A stretch of DNA of 64,000 nucleotides from Cylicocyclus nassatus (taxonomy: Eukaryota > Nematoda > Chromadorea > Rhabditida > Strongylidae): the NCBI GenBank assembly GCA_958299035.1, contig CATQJL010000112.1, forward strand, positions 3,394,123-3,458,122, written 5' to 3'. Of this stretch, positions 20,062-31,223 are shown piece by piece. The notes under the pieces are model-generated. The model was given only the letters and a program-made list of their open reading frames with translations, searched no databases and was not told the origin of the DNA. Both the position numbers and the translations under genes were made by a program. Positions within the stretch are counted from its first letter, which is position 1. Each line of letters starts with the position of its first letter.

Positions 20062-21565
20062 AGAATGAAAGAAATTGGGAACGGACGACCAGACGAAAGA
20101 AGAAGGTTTGAAGAAGTTGCAGCTATGGCACTTATGAAGAAAAAATTGTACATGCTTGCTGCTAGATGACTTCTTTTCTAATGCATTCATCTTGAAACGA
20201 TTGAAATATATGTAATGAGATTTTCAAGAAAGGTGACTGACTTGCAAAACTTAGATTGGCGGTAGAAAATTATTTGGGAGTGACAACGATTATAGAGCAT
20301 TGCCGAAAGCTTTGCTCGTTTTTTTCGGTCACCAAAATTTAATTCGAGCAAATGACAGACGATTGAGTCAGTTATGATTCGATTCAGGTTTTCTATCTTT
20401 TATCTGAAACCTACATTTTTTCTTAAACAATACAGTCATTGCAATGCTATTGCCAAGGCCCCCAAGCAGTCTAAAGTACCAATTCCCCTACTTTTCAAAA
20501 TTACTATAATATCTCAAAGAGCTGTGGTACCTATTATGCAAAGTAAATCTGCAACATTCTCCTCATTCTGAATAAATTAGATCAAAATCTGAAGTTTGTA
20601 ATAACCGTTCATTTGGAAAAACCCCAGCTTTTAGAGCTTATCTACCTCATAGTGAATAACGAAAATTCCAGAGCTGATTCCTAAGTAAATTATACTTGTC
20701 CATTTCGCACAAATAATGACAAGCAGGCTTCAATATGCAGAATTTTGAGTTTTCATTTTTTTATGTAGCTCTGCGTTTTGTAATTCTTGCCAAAAGCCGT
20801 GATCTTCAATTTTGTGAAGATCTAAACAGCAGGTCAAATAAATGTAAAAACACTACTACGTAATTCAAGATTTGCTTCAATTGTTATACCTATCTTTTCC
20901 TACAATCAGATATGAAATTTTTGAAAACTAGCCGTGCTTTAAACAGATAGAAACGACAAACAAAGAATTCCGAAATTAATAAAGTTTTTGAAGGACTGGT
21001 ACAAAAATGCAATCGTCAAAAAGAGAAGAAAAAGCTGCATCGAATGCATTTCCAATGCATTCAGTTCATTGTTATATGAGCTTCTAGTGGTTCGCGGCAA
21101 AATTTTTGAGACAAAAATAGAGAATGATAGAAGTGATAAATTGTTTGAAAGCATTCATAATGTTAAGAATAAAAAAAACGCTTCACAATTCTGGAATACA
21201 TTTTTGGCGGCTCGCTGTGAGATATCGTAGATCATTGATTTATCGAGCACGAGCACACTGTGCTCCGACGGGCGATCATATCAGTTTCTACAAAGTATTC
21301 TTCGTATAATGGATTGCAGTACTATGGAGGTTTCCTGGATGAAAGTAACGGTTATTTGTGCTATTTCTGGCAGAAAGCTAGTGTTGAAAGTGAGTGGCGG
21401 TAAGCTGAGAGAAGTGAAGGAATGGAAAAATATAAAAAGCAGAGCGTTATTCTCAAGCATCACAGCGCTCAAGTAATGTTAAATGGGATTGCAAAGCTCT
21501 TTTTCACAAGTCAGGCAACCGCAAGTGATGCGTGTGATCGTGTGTTTTGCAAAATTGTGAGATTT

Positions 21566-23060
21566 AATTTTATGAATACAAGGAGCATTAAAAGAAAGAA
21601 GATCGAACAGAAAACTCAGACAACGCAACAACGCATAAAACCAGCCTCCTCAGCCTCAGGGCAAACAGAAAAATAAGCATGGATAACAAGACAGGAAGCT
21701 CTAGACCCATCTAGCAAAGCAAAAAGACTGAGTACTCAAAAATTCTTAGGGAATCTTGCATCAAGAGTCTCTTTTTGGGTGTCAGAGAGCCCCCCTCCCC
21801 CCTTCCCCGATAAAAGCTAGCTGACCTGAACCCGATAGGACTTTGCTTTGAAAGAAGCAAGAATGTGAATCGGAGTGGTAGGAATAAGCAACTACCATCT
21901 ACGCTAGAATGAGCAAAATTAACAGACGAAATCAAGGGGACTATAGATGGGGCCAGGCTACATACTATGAGGCAATTCACTGTTGGCTAAAGTACCCTTA
22001 TGAATGAGACCCGCTGGAGTGAAGGTTAGTAAGGCATGATCATGGTTAGTAACAAAAGAAAAATGTTGAAACTGAAGAAAGCGGCCCCTTTCAATTCGTG
22101 TAGCAAACTATCGAGACGAAAAGATGTTATATAATATTCAACGACGATTATTATGCAAGCAGCACGCAGTGCGACACAATGCAACATCACCGGTAGTAGA
22201 ACCACATGTAACGTAGTCACTAGAGATGAAGTGAAAAATAACGACAGAAAAACACTAACGTGAAGAAAGATTTTGCCCAGATTCAGAGTCAAGCTTCATT
22301 GAGACGTCCACTCGATTAAGTTCTCAAGTGACCGCTGCAAGGCAGATTGCACTTCAAGAAAGTTAGCGGCAGTATTGACTTCAATTTCTGTGTCGTCAGC
22401 ATAAATCCGTCCCTCCATATCTGGGGAGGTTTCGAGTAACGAAGATATGTGTGTGTGAGTGGGTGATAACATCTTTCCGCTCCGCTATCACATCGGTATG
22501 CATCCAAAAACTTTTGATGAACTTTAACTGTAATATAATGGTTTTGCAGTTAGGAGGATAACCATACAAGGGTGATCGACCCACTTCAATAACTTCTAAT
22601 TTACTAGTTTCGCATGGGAGACTTTATTGAATGATATCAATATAAGGCACAACCAAGCATTTTTTTTTGACTAGAGCAAGACTCTATAGTCGTTACAAAG
22701 CCTCCACTGACAAAACCACGCTGCTCTGCAAGGATTAGGTTGACTTGCTAACTTATAATAAAAGTTCTTCTTTGATATTTCTCTCCACAATCTTGGCAGG
22801 TGCCGGCAAAAGACTTATAGGAAAAAATCACTGATGAGCTTGGCTCCATGGATTTTTGGAATAGCTGTCAAAAGTGCATGCTCCCACAACCCCGGTACCT
22901 CTCCCAAAAACATGGAAATGTTGTAAGTAAAGAATTCTTGGCAGCGACACTGCAAAAGGTTAAGTCTCGGAACTGCAGCATGTTTGCAGGAAATGGATGT
23001 AAAAACACCAGAAAAATGTGAGCCAAGCCTTATCCTCACCCTCATTTTAGCCTAACGTTT
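21566..23060 (-). mobile_element. Non-LTR retrotransposon relic (CR1/jockey-like)
   Basis: Minus-strand pieces of a reverse transcriptase: VPGLWEHALLTAIPKIHGAK (about 22850-22910), then in another frame PISLLPAPAKIVERNIKEEL (about 22745-22820), QRGFVSGGF (thumb-side block), YADDTEIEVNTAANFLEVQS (catalytic YADD at about 22390-22402), and SLTLNLGKIFLHVS. This is the usual fingers-palm order of non-LTR RTs. Stops and frameshifts abound. The unit is missing from the paralogous position near 63172, so it inserted after the duplication. No endonuclease domain is seen; it is 5'-truncated. Confidence 0.75.
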
Positions 23061-24269
23061 TGTAGAACGATTATTCAAAGCTACCGCTTTGAACGAGCTT
23101 CTTTATCGATGCAAGCTTATTCCACATATAGCGTGACTGAATGTGCTCAACAACCTAAATATTTTTCAATGCACTTGCAAGTGTCACAGCTTAGGCTTTA
23201 TTGAAAACTCTGAAGATAGAGGCGGAATTGAGAGGTAAAGATGATTGCACAAGGATGTTTTTAACGCTGATGGGACGGTACAATTGGGTGATATTATGCT
23301 TATGCAAATTTCAAAATCCCTTATCCTGCCGTGACAGAGAAGATATAAAAATTTGAGAAACACACCATTAAATAGAGCAAAGCAGCACTGAAGGCGTTTG
23401 AGCAGCCGCAACAAATCTGGTACTTGGGAAGTTAAGATCTAAAAAGTCTGAAGCAAAAAAACGATTTTTTTCTAAAATAATCCTACAAACTTTCAACTTG
23501 CTGGAGAAAATTACTCGTTGCATCGGTCGTTCATGTGTCTTAGTGTATTTTTTCAAGGTTAGAATAAAAAACTTTAGCAAAAGCAGTGCTGTACTGTTCC
23601 TACATAAATAATTAGTGCACCTTTGAAGGTATAACAACAAACAGCCTTTTTGAGGTCCAGTTGTCGAAAAATCAAGTTCAACATTAAAAACTCAAAAGGT
23701 TACATTTTTGCATTTTTGGCCTACTTGTCGTGAAACGACTAACAATACACAAGAAATTACTTCACATATACAAGGAATTATTGAACTGTTGCTTTGAGGT
23801 TATGTTTAATTTAGAAGGAATGCTTTGCGCGTCAGTTTCCCAGCATCGCGGAAGATGATAACCGAGTTAACTTCGAGGGAAGTCCAGCACAGCTCATCAC
23901 TCTTATTATTTTCATAATGTGCATTTTCTTTCGTATCTTCGTGTAACATCTATTATCAAAGTAAATAAGCTTATGCTACGGTAGACACGTATCTGCTGAC
24001 TTTGATTCTGAATAGTTTTAAGCTCCTTCTCTTCCAATTTCAAGAACAATCATATCAAACAGGCATAAAAGGCAAGTAGGAAAATCAACATTGCCAGAAA
24101 AGGATAAACAAGTAATAGAGCAATTATGTTTGCCACAGATATTCTTTTCATCTGTTATTCCTAACAATATCATTTGGTTTACTACTCATTGTATTTGTTA
24201 TGTAGTTTAGCCTCATGTTATTTTGTTCTATGTTATTTTGTCGGTTTTCTTTTATAGTTTCTAAGTAAA
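23061..24269. other. Unassigned intergenic DNA
   Basis: The first 250 bp still match copy B (63210-63390). The rest shows no recognisable gene, transposon end or tandem array. Confidence 0.5.
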
Positions 24270-24330
24270 GGTTTAATTACCCAAGCTGAGTTGAGGTACG
24301 CAACATCACGGGTAAGCCCGCGTGGCAGCA
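24270..24330 (+). ncRNA. SL1-like spliced-leader sequence
   Basis: GGTTTAATTACCCAAG is identical to the first 16 nt of nematode SL1. It continues CTGAGTTGAG and then GTACG, so a GAG|GT splice-donor context follows as in SL RNA, though the exon would be 26 nt instead of 22. TTACCC can pair with GGGTAA (24314-24319), and GTTG with CAAC inside it, giving a stem-loop that holds the donor, like SL RNA helix I. No clear Sm site (AATTTTGG-like) follows. Alternatives are an SL pseudogene or the 5' end of a retrocopied trans-spliced mRNA. Confidence 0.35.
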
Positions 24331-24435
24331 ATCAAGTATGGTTGGCGTCTCATGGTATTCGAGGGTTATCGTTCTGATTATATATCGAGTTTACCTCAAC
24401 ACACTATTTTCACTTTTCAATCTCCAGCCACCCAA

Positions 24436-24551
24436 GGGTTGTTTCAGACTGTCGCACTGACTGCAGCAGACTGCAGCAGACTGCAGCTGACTGCACGTGC
24501 ACTGCGGTCAGTGCAGACTGCTGCAGTCAGTGCGGCAGTATGAAACAACCC
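24436..24551. mobile_element. 116-bp palindromic MITE
   Basis: GGGTTGTTTCAGACTG at one end and TATGAAACAACCC at the other; the whole body is an inverted repeat built from CTGCAGT/ACTGCAG units (GCACTGACTGCAGCAG versus CTGCTGCAGTCAGTGC). It could form a single long hairpin. Confidence 0.85.
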
Positions 24552-26335
24552 CAAGAATACGGCGACTGCATGTACGAATGTTCATACGAATAATGCGTGT
24601 TCAAGTTGCAGGTTCGCATTTTTTTTTATAAAAGTAAGCTCTGATTTTAAGTCGCCAATATATTTTAGATTTCTTCCAAACATCACGTAGATCAAACCTT
24701 TTACGATTGTACACAGGGCCCGGTACGCATTGGGTTGGAGCACTTTTGGAAACGAAGTCCCCCATGACTTCGAGGAATTTTACGAAGTCCCTTTTGACGT
24801 AAAAATCAGCAGGGAAACCCTTATTCAATCGAAATAAGAATAAAAAAGCGAAAAAAGCGCTTTTTGAAGTACCTAATACAACAAAAAAAGCAAAAAGAAA
24901 ACACTGCGAGTTGACTAAAGGCTCTGTCATTTGGTAGCGTACATTTTAGTGCTCAGAATGTCGAAAACCTCCTAGGCCAACCAAATCTGTGGCCTCAACA
25001 ATATGGCGATGCATTTTTCGGCACATAGTTCAAAGGACGCCGCATGTGAATGGAGCGCAATATCTATTAACGCATAGATTTACACTACTCTTGACTCAAA
25101 AAAAGTGGAGGGGCAATAGTTTGATTCGCTCTCTTCACTACATGATAGATTTTTGACCGTTCTAATCGTCCAAGTAAAAGGTCCAAAATCTATGTGAACT
25201 GAATTCTCTGATATTTATGCTCCGAACCAACCCAGTTGGTTTGGTGTTAGTCTAGAAACCAATCGGGAACGGATATTTGGACACATAAGTTATTGTCAAA
25301 AGCAAATTCTTCCTTGACATTTTTCAACTTTTGCCATTTTCCTGTCAACCACCTGCTGTACCAATTGTTATTTGATCAAAATACCTTCTCATTTCAAAGT
25401 TTCTGTTTTTTTTTACTTTGCAATTTTTTTCGCAAATTCTCGAAATTGATTCAGATTCTCTTATGTAAACAAAACACATTTGATATCAAATTCTAGCCTT
25501 TGCATAATTAACATTTTTGACATGCGGTAAAAAATACTGATAAAATAAATATAACATTTGTTGATCGGGTTTTTGTATCAAAGACAGATCCAAGCAGAAA
25601 CATGCAACTGGTCGCGGCTCCTAGGTGAGGCGAACGCTTCTAGAAGCAGGAGACCGAGAGCACTGGCTGCTGCCGCGCTATCCGGCAGCGATTACGGTAC
25701 TTCCTCACGCTTGCCGCAATCCCCTCCGGACCTCTCCTTGCTTTGGCGCGTTCCAGCCAAACGACTATTTGTAGCGAAGGCTTCCCACTTTGGTGTTTGT
25801 CTGTTTCGTTTTTGATCAATAATCTTTCCTCATATTTTCCGTGATGCTCGTGCCCGGTAGTTCAGCTCCCGCCTTTGATGTAGTTTCGGAGTAGCCGTCG
25901 AGGCATATCGAACACTAAATTACAATTCAAGTCGGATTTGGGATTTATTCTGGACGAGCCATTTTGGGAACTTTTGGCATTTGGGATGTTTAGATCTTGT
26001 GTCAATGGAGCGGAGAGAGTGTCGAGCATGTCATCCAACGAATGGCGGATCTGCATAGGTGATCGGGAGCATATCCGTTTTTTGCATTTACGGAAGCGCA
26101 CCATCGGTACGGCGGGGCGCGGCGCCCCCTGTCCCGTGTTGGGGTTTTTCTTTTGACTAGTAGCTTGCAACTAATTTAGCGTAGTGTTTATGTGCCTTTC
26201 TGTGTGTAAAGATAAACTATTTGTGGTCAATGTTCTTTTTATTCACGCGCTAGGTTGAAGGCAGCGTCCCGGCAAAAAGATGGGTGCCGGGTTTTTGTGG
26301 CGATGTTAAAGTAGACCCCTACCTAAGCGATGACT
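24552..26335. other. Mostly unassigned DNA, GC-richer after 25.6 kb
   Basis: Contains local mirrored GAAGTCCC(CCATGACTTC) near 24755-24800. A GC-rich tract at 25600-26300 may be part of an old element; ends were not identified. The 102-codon minus-strand ORF inside it is listed separately. Confidence 0.4.
25862..26170 (-). CDS. Unrecognised 102-codon ORF
   Basis: Hydrophilic, basic protein frame (…MVRFRKCKKRICSRSPMQIR…) in a GC-rich stretch unlike its AT-rich surroundings. A competing plus-strand ORF overlaps. Composition suggests transposon or foreign origin, but no motif is recognised. Confidence 0.2.
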   Translation of the reverse strand: MQATSQKKNPNTGQGAPRPAVPMVRFRKCKKRICSRSPMQIRHSLDDMLDTLSAPLTQDLNIPNAKSSQNGSSRINPKSDLNCNLVFDMPRRLLRNYIKGGS

Positions 26336-26612
26336 GAAGTTCGGGGCGCAAGAGGGGGTCTAACAAGCCTGAAATTTGCTCCAAAAGTGGCCCGAATCTT
26401 ACGGTAGGCACGGACGCCGCCCACACAGCAGCGACTTCGAACTGCAAGGCTAGAGCACGCATAGCGCACATAGTCATGAGCGCAAGATCCCGCAACAACT
26501 CTGCTTCTCTATCTTGCATGCATCTCGCACTCGCCCGAGCCTACCGTAAGATTCGGGCCACTCAAGGGGCGATTTGTAGACTTCATAGACCCCCTTTCGC
26601 GCTGCAAACTTC
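26336..26612. mobile_element. Palindromic foldback element
   Basis: GAAGTTCGGGGCGCAAGAGGGGGTCTA and, reversed, GAAGTTTGCAGCGCGAAAGG form the ends. Inward, GTGGCCCGAATCTTACGGTA and TACCGTAAGATTCGGGCCAC are exact mirrors. The loop holds about 100 bp. No coding sequence. Confidence 0.8.
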
Positions 26613-26699
26613 TGGCCACTTTTGGATAGAATAGACTAAATGCAAAACAATGAATTTTTTGGGCATCTTCGACTGGCTTGCAAGTATTTTTTTAGAAAT

Positions 26700-27175
26700 T
26701 TTTTTCCAAAAGTCTTCATTTTTTCGAAGTCGTAAGTTACACAAACGCTTCAAACACCAATAAATCTTCGGAATTTGGAATTTCTAAGAAACTCATTAGC
26801 AAAGCAAATGAGTCTTACCATTTTGGTTGAATTTTTTCCGGTGCAATCTGCATCGAATAACACTTTAGCTGCTCGCTGTTTGATCTTCTATGATGACCTA
26901 ATAAGGAATTTAGCAGCATCACAAACCTTGCAAATTTTGGTTGCAAAGTCCAGCTATAAATGCCGAAAAAATGCTTTGTCTTGCATTTATTTGTTCTATC
27001 CAACAGTACCCAGGCTTTATCAAAAGTCGGAAATGAAACTAAAAAAATTTCTTAAAACAAGGCTAGGTAAAAACCATGGTTTGGACAGCGTGGCGATTAT
27101 TGGGCGAGCATCAAAATCGAAAAAAAACATCACGCTTAGAAAGAGGAAGAAATTCTGCATCAAACTGTGTTAGAG
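26700..27175. mobile_element. Degenerate mariner-foldback relic
   Basis: Shares TCAAACACCAATAAATCTTC and AAAGAGGAAGAAATTCTGCA with the TA-flanked elements at 15172 and 52430. Terminal repeats are lost. The 132-codon ORF here is repeat-derived. Confidence 0.45.
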
Positions 27176-28787
27176 CATTTGCCTATCTTTAGTTAAACGG
27201 TTTTAGGATAGCTCTTAAATATTGCATGAACATCTGGACCTAGTTATAACATTGTTTCTACTAAAGCATTTGTGACTCTGCGATGAATTTGGTTCCAATG
27301 TTAATCTCGGTTCAACTTTTAAACTCAAATCTGATGCATGCCAGCCCTCAGGTTTCTTGTTTGCCTACACTTCTTATTAAACGTAGAAATATCGTTGAAA
27401 GTGGTGGGGCGCGAATCTATCACATCAAGAAATTGAGCTCTGATATTAAGTACGAATGTTTCTAACAGCTAACAGTTACTATTTTTCACATTTATTATAC
27501 GAGAGCTTCAATGCATTCCACTGTGCTGGGCGATAAAAGCCTAAAAACTCACATCACGATACATATGCTTTATAAAGTCGCAGTATGCAGATCGCGGTTA
27601 GATTAAAGGCTGATTTGTGCGTAAATCTACAGCGTAAAATTGCATAGATCCAAACCGTAAAGCATGTACGTATCTTCGCTGCTAGATTTGTGGCCAATAT
27701 GTGTAAAGACGAAAAAGGGCAAGTCATGTCGTACAATTTTCTGCTCAAAATCTTCAAACCGTCTCTACAGTTTTCTTGCTAATAATCATAAAAAGTCATT
27801 TTAAGCGCAACTACCTTCGCAGATAGCGAGAATTGGATGAATCCAAAAGTATCCCTTACGCAAGGCAAATTTTATTACGCTTTGCCAATCAGCTTTGATT
27901 CATTGTTACAAATCCTCTTGTAGTAGTATAAAAATTGGTTGAGTGCTCCTGCAGAAGTCAACTTCTCCTTAATGCATGATCTTCACAAAATTTTATTTGG
28001 GTGATATCCTCTGTTAAATGTGATAGTCAGGGTCAAGCGTGGGGTGTGGCACGCCACGCCTGGGGGTCGTGGAGGGGTCAAGAAGAGGGGGGGGGGGGTC
28101 GTTATCGAGGTGGTAGTGATGTTAGCGACATTAAGTCATTCAACATGTCTGATAGTCCCACTGCACGAAATCCAGCACTGTTTTTTAGCCCACCGTCGTA
28201 CACGCACAGTAAGCATATTAAAAGAATTCTGAAAGCAAAAGAGCACCATTTTCATAATAAGCATGTCAAATAACCCCTGAGAGCCAATCAACGAGTTTTA
28301 AGGTTTCCAAATATTGGGGCACTGAAGTGAGGTGATCATTTCCGACTGCTAACTTCGTTTCAAAGGTGAGTAAACTACTTCTTTTTGCACTCATTACAGG
28401 GTACTACTACTCTTGCTCGTATTAGGAACCCCACTTCAACTAACCTCACTCTGGAATTAAGAGCAAGCCAAAATCTCGTCTGTCCCATTTTTCGCTTTCA
28501 ATCTCAGACTAGAGAAGACCAATCAAGCTCAAATCACTTTTGTGAAAGTTAAGAGGATCAGGCTATCGAATATACTTGTTCTTGCCGCCTTATCATGCAC
28601 ATATTAGCGCAGACTTCGTAATCCAGTATTTTCGCACTGTTTTCTTTTTTGTTTTTTTGCCTAGCTAAAGAAAAAGGACTACATCTTTTCCTAGGAGAGA
28701 CAACTTTACATGAATTTTCTGCTACGTGGAGAAGAAGGTTTAGCAGTAACAACCATTTGAAAAAAAATGGAGATTCGAATGCTTTTA
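27176..28787. other. Unassigned DNA with a G-rich repeat remnant
   Basis: No supported gene. The stretch 28016-28290 (AGGGTCAAGCGTGGGGTGTGG..., a 13-G run, and GCATGTCAAATAACCCC) partly matches the reverse complement of 32210-32400 and Helitron interior sequence, suggesting old shared repeats. Confidence 0.4.
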
Positions 28788-28924
28788 AGGTAAGTTAATG
28801 GGGTGTGGCAGACCCCTCAAAAAGCTGTGGCCGCCACAGCATTTTAGGGGTTGTGGCACACCCCTCAAAAAGCTGTGTCCGCCACAGCTTTTTAGGGGTT
28901 GTGCCACACCCCATCAACTTGCCT
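28788..28924. mobile_element. 137-bp element with two tandem hairpins
   Basis: Ends AGGTAAGTTAATGGGGTGTGG and, reversed, AGGCAAGTTGATGGGGTGTGG. Between them CCCCTCAAAAAGCTGTG.CCGCCACAGC.TTTTAGGGG occurs twice, each a stem-loop, and the outer arms also pair. It is a compact palindromic MITE. Confidence 0.85.
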
Positions 28925-29014
28925 CCAAAAAGAATTTTGGCTTACAAAATACATATAATTTGATAGCCTAAGTCTTGTAATTTTTACAGGAGTAATTTGG
29001 GCCTGATTCATCAT

Positions 29015-30900
29015 TCCAGAATTCTGAATAATAAAGTAACGAAAAATCATGCGAAATTTCCACTGTTATAAATCTGGTGTTTGAAGATATCAGCAATTGC
29101 GACTTCATAGGTTTTGTAGAGTAAGGATTGCCCCATCAGAATATATGTTAGCCGTACCGATCCATTGAGTCGCTGAGATTCAGGCTCTTAAAAAAACAGG
29201 TAAAAAACGCTTTTTGAAATTCAACAGCCCATAACATCTTCAGAATTGCATGAATCATGTTGCGACTTCATAGGTTGGATTCTTCTCATCAAGAGCTTTC
29301 AGAAGATATGTAACTGTGGGGGTTCGATGATTTTTGGTTCTTTTCATATCAAAGTCTCCACCTCGCCCGTGCTAATCTTATATATAAAGCTGAATGTCTG
29401 TTTGTCTGTCTGTATGTCTGTATGTCTGTCTGTCTGTCTGTGTGTACGTATGTTCCGAATAGAAAATTCCATTTCTGAACCGATCCGGACCAAACTTGGC
29501 ACACATACACTACGGGCCCCGGCGGGTGTCATAGGCTACTTTTCGTCATCGATCGATATCGATTTTATCGATTTTTATCGATTTTTTGGCTGAGTTCACC
29601 TACGGGGCTGGGAGTTGGCACAGGGGGGTAATCGAGCATGGGGATTCCGAATACAATATTGGTTTTCAGGATTATCGATTACTTTTATCGATTTTATCGA
29701 TTTTTTTGCAAAGTTTGAGCTAGGGGGCTGGGAGTTGGCACAGGGGGGTAATCGAGCATGCTGATCATCCCCAAGGGGGGTGATCAGCATGCTCGAACAC
29801 CCCTGTGCCAAATTCCAGCCCCCTAGCTCAAATTTTCAAAAAATCGATAAAATCGATAAAAGTAATGGACGATCTTGAAGACTAATATTGTATTCGTAAT
29901 CTGCATGCTCGATTACCCTCTGTGCAAACTCCCAGCCCCGCAGGTCAAACTTTGCAAAAAAATCGATAAAATCGATAAAAGTAATGGACGATCCTGAAAA
30001 CTAATATTGTATTCGGAATCCCCATGCTCACTTCCCCCCCTGTGCCAACTCCTAGCCCTGTAGGTGAACTCTGCCAAAAAATCGACAAAATCAATAAAAG
30101 CAATCGATAATTCTGAAAACTAATATTGTATTCGGAATCCCCATGCTCACTTCCCCCCCCTGTGCCAACTCCTAGCCCTGTAGGTGAACTCTGCAAAGAA
30201 AATGATAAAAATCGGTAAAATCGACATCGATCGATAACGAAAAGTGGACTGTGACACCCGCCGGGGCCCGAAGTGTATGTGTGCCAAGTTTGGTCCGGAT
30301 ACGGCGGAGCCGGGTAAGTCAGCTAGTGTATATATAGGCTGGAGGCCGCCAGTGGAGACTTTGTGATGAAAAGTCTGCACACCCGGGCATATGCCGTGAG
30401 AGGCGCGAAACCCCCACATATCACATAATATCATCTGAAAGCTCTTGATGAGAAGAATCTAACCTATGAAGTCGCAACATGATTCATGCAATTCTGGAGA
30501 AGTTATGAGCTGTTGGAGTTCAAAAAGCGCTTTTTTACCTACTTTTTCAAGACTCTGGATCTTGGCGCTGTTTCATTGGATCGGTATGGCTAAGATATAT
30601 TCTGATAAGGCGAACCTTACTCTACAAAACCTATCCAGTCGCAACATCATGCACTCTCACATTCGAGATTTTCATGAGTTTAACTGTCAGCTGTCAAAAA
30701 ACACGCAAAAGTGGCGTAAATTTTTGGAATTCTGGTTTTCGATAATTATCTCTCGAATCGACTCGATTCCTTTACTGGCTGATAGAGCACCATTTACTCT
30801 TCACTCTTCAAAACCTATGAAGTCGCAAATTCTGATATCTTCAAACACCAGATTTATAAGTGGAATTTTTAATGATTTTTCGTTAGTTTTTTATTCAAAA
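29015..30900. mobile_element. Foldback element split by a Helitron
   Basis: The left flank of the Helitron (29015-29375) is mirrored on its right (30327-30900): TAAATCTGGTGTTTGAAGAT at 29071 versus ATCTTCAAACACCAGATTTA at 30837, and GAATTGCATGAATCATGTTG at 29242 versus its reverse at 30475. The Helitron therefore landed near the middle of an older inverted repeat. The 206-codon plus ORF at 30466-31086 runs through this arm and I do not regard it as a gene. Confidence 0.7.
29376..30326 (+). mobile_element. Non-autonomous Helitron H2
   Basis: Begins TCTTATATATAAAGCTGAAT right after A and ends GGGTAAGTCAGCTAG right before T, the TC...CTAG / A|T rule of Helitrons, with a short CGGC-GGA-GCCG stem-loop just inside the 3' end. 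Length 951 bp. The body is a large inverted repeat: a 5' block (CCGGACCAAACTTGGCACAC) is mirrored near the 3' end, and about 118-bp units with ATCGATAAAATCGATAAAAG sit in two forward and four reverse copies about a dyad at 29753-29793. (T/C)GTCTG microsatellite follows the 5' terminus. No Rep/helicase gene. Confidence 0.85.
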
Positions 30901-31223
30901 TTGTGGTTCTCGCCGCTTATTCCCTGGATCGACCTACTTTCTTCGCAGTACGTTATAACAAAATTTACTTATCAAAATACGATTACAAAGAAATTAATGG
31001 AGCTTTTGAGAAAGAAATTTTTAGCGAAAAAAGAAGTCGAGCTGTGCTTCCTCTCCCCCCCCCCGGTCGACGTTTTTGGGAGGTGAGTGTCCGGCACTGA
31101 CACCTTCATTTTTGGGGGGGGGGGCCGCCTCCACCTATCGCACCTCTGTTCATGATATGGGAAAATAGGGAATAGTGCTTTGCACTGAGTACAAAAAGAG
31201 TCAGTTAATTCACTTTTGAAATA

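Larger units (their letters stand above)
17392..23300. repeat. Segmental duplication, copy A (distal part)
   Basis: Collinear, direct-orientation similarity to 54425-63390 (GCAAAAAAATCCCTGGTCTC versus GCAAAAAAACGTCTGGTCTC, and so on to GCTACCGCTTTGAACGA versus CTTACCGCTGCGAACGA). Copy B has an RTE, a solo LTR, a TIR element and a roughly 190-bp insert that are absent here. Copy A has a non-LTR relic at 21.57-23.06 kb and a 163-bp tandem duplication that are absent there. Identity is uneven, from about 80% to 98% by eye. Confidence 0.85.

Noticed and set aside
29389..29450. TGTCTG/TATG repeat resembling a CRISPR or tandem array
   Set aside because: It is a microsatellite next to the Helitron 5' end, without spacers; it recurs in every Helitron copy.
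30466..31086. 206-codon plus-strand ORF
   Set aside because: It lies across the arm of a foldback element, has no coding features, and its sequence is mirrored on the other side of the Helitron.
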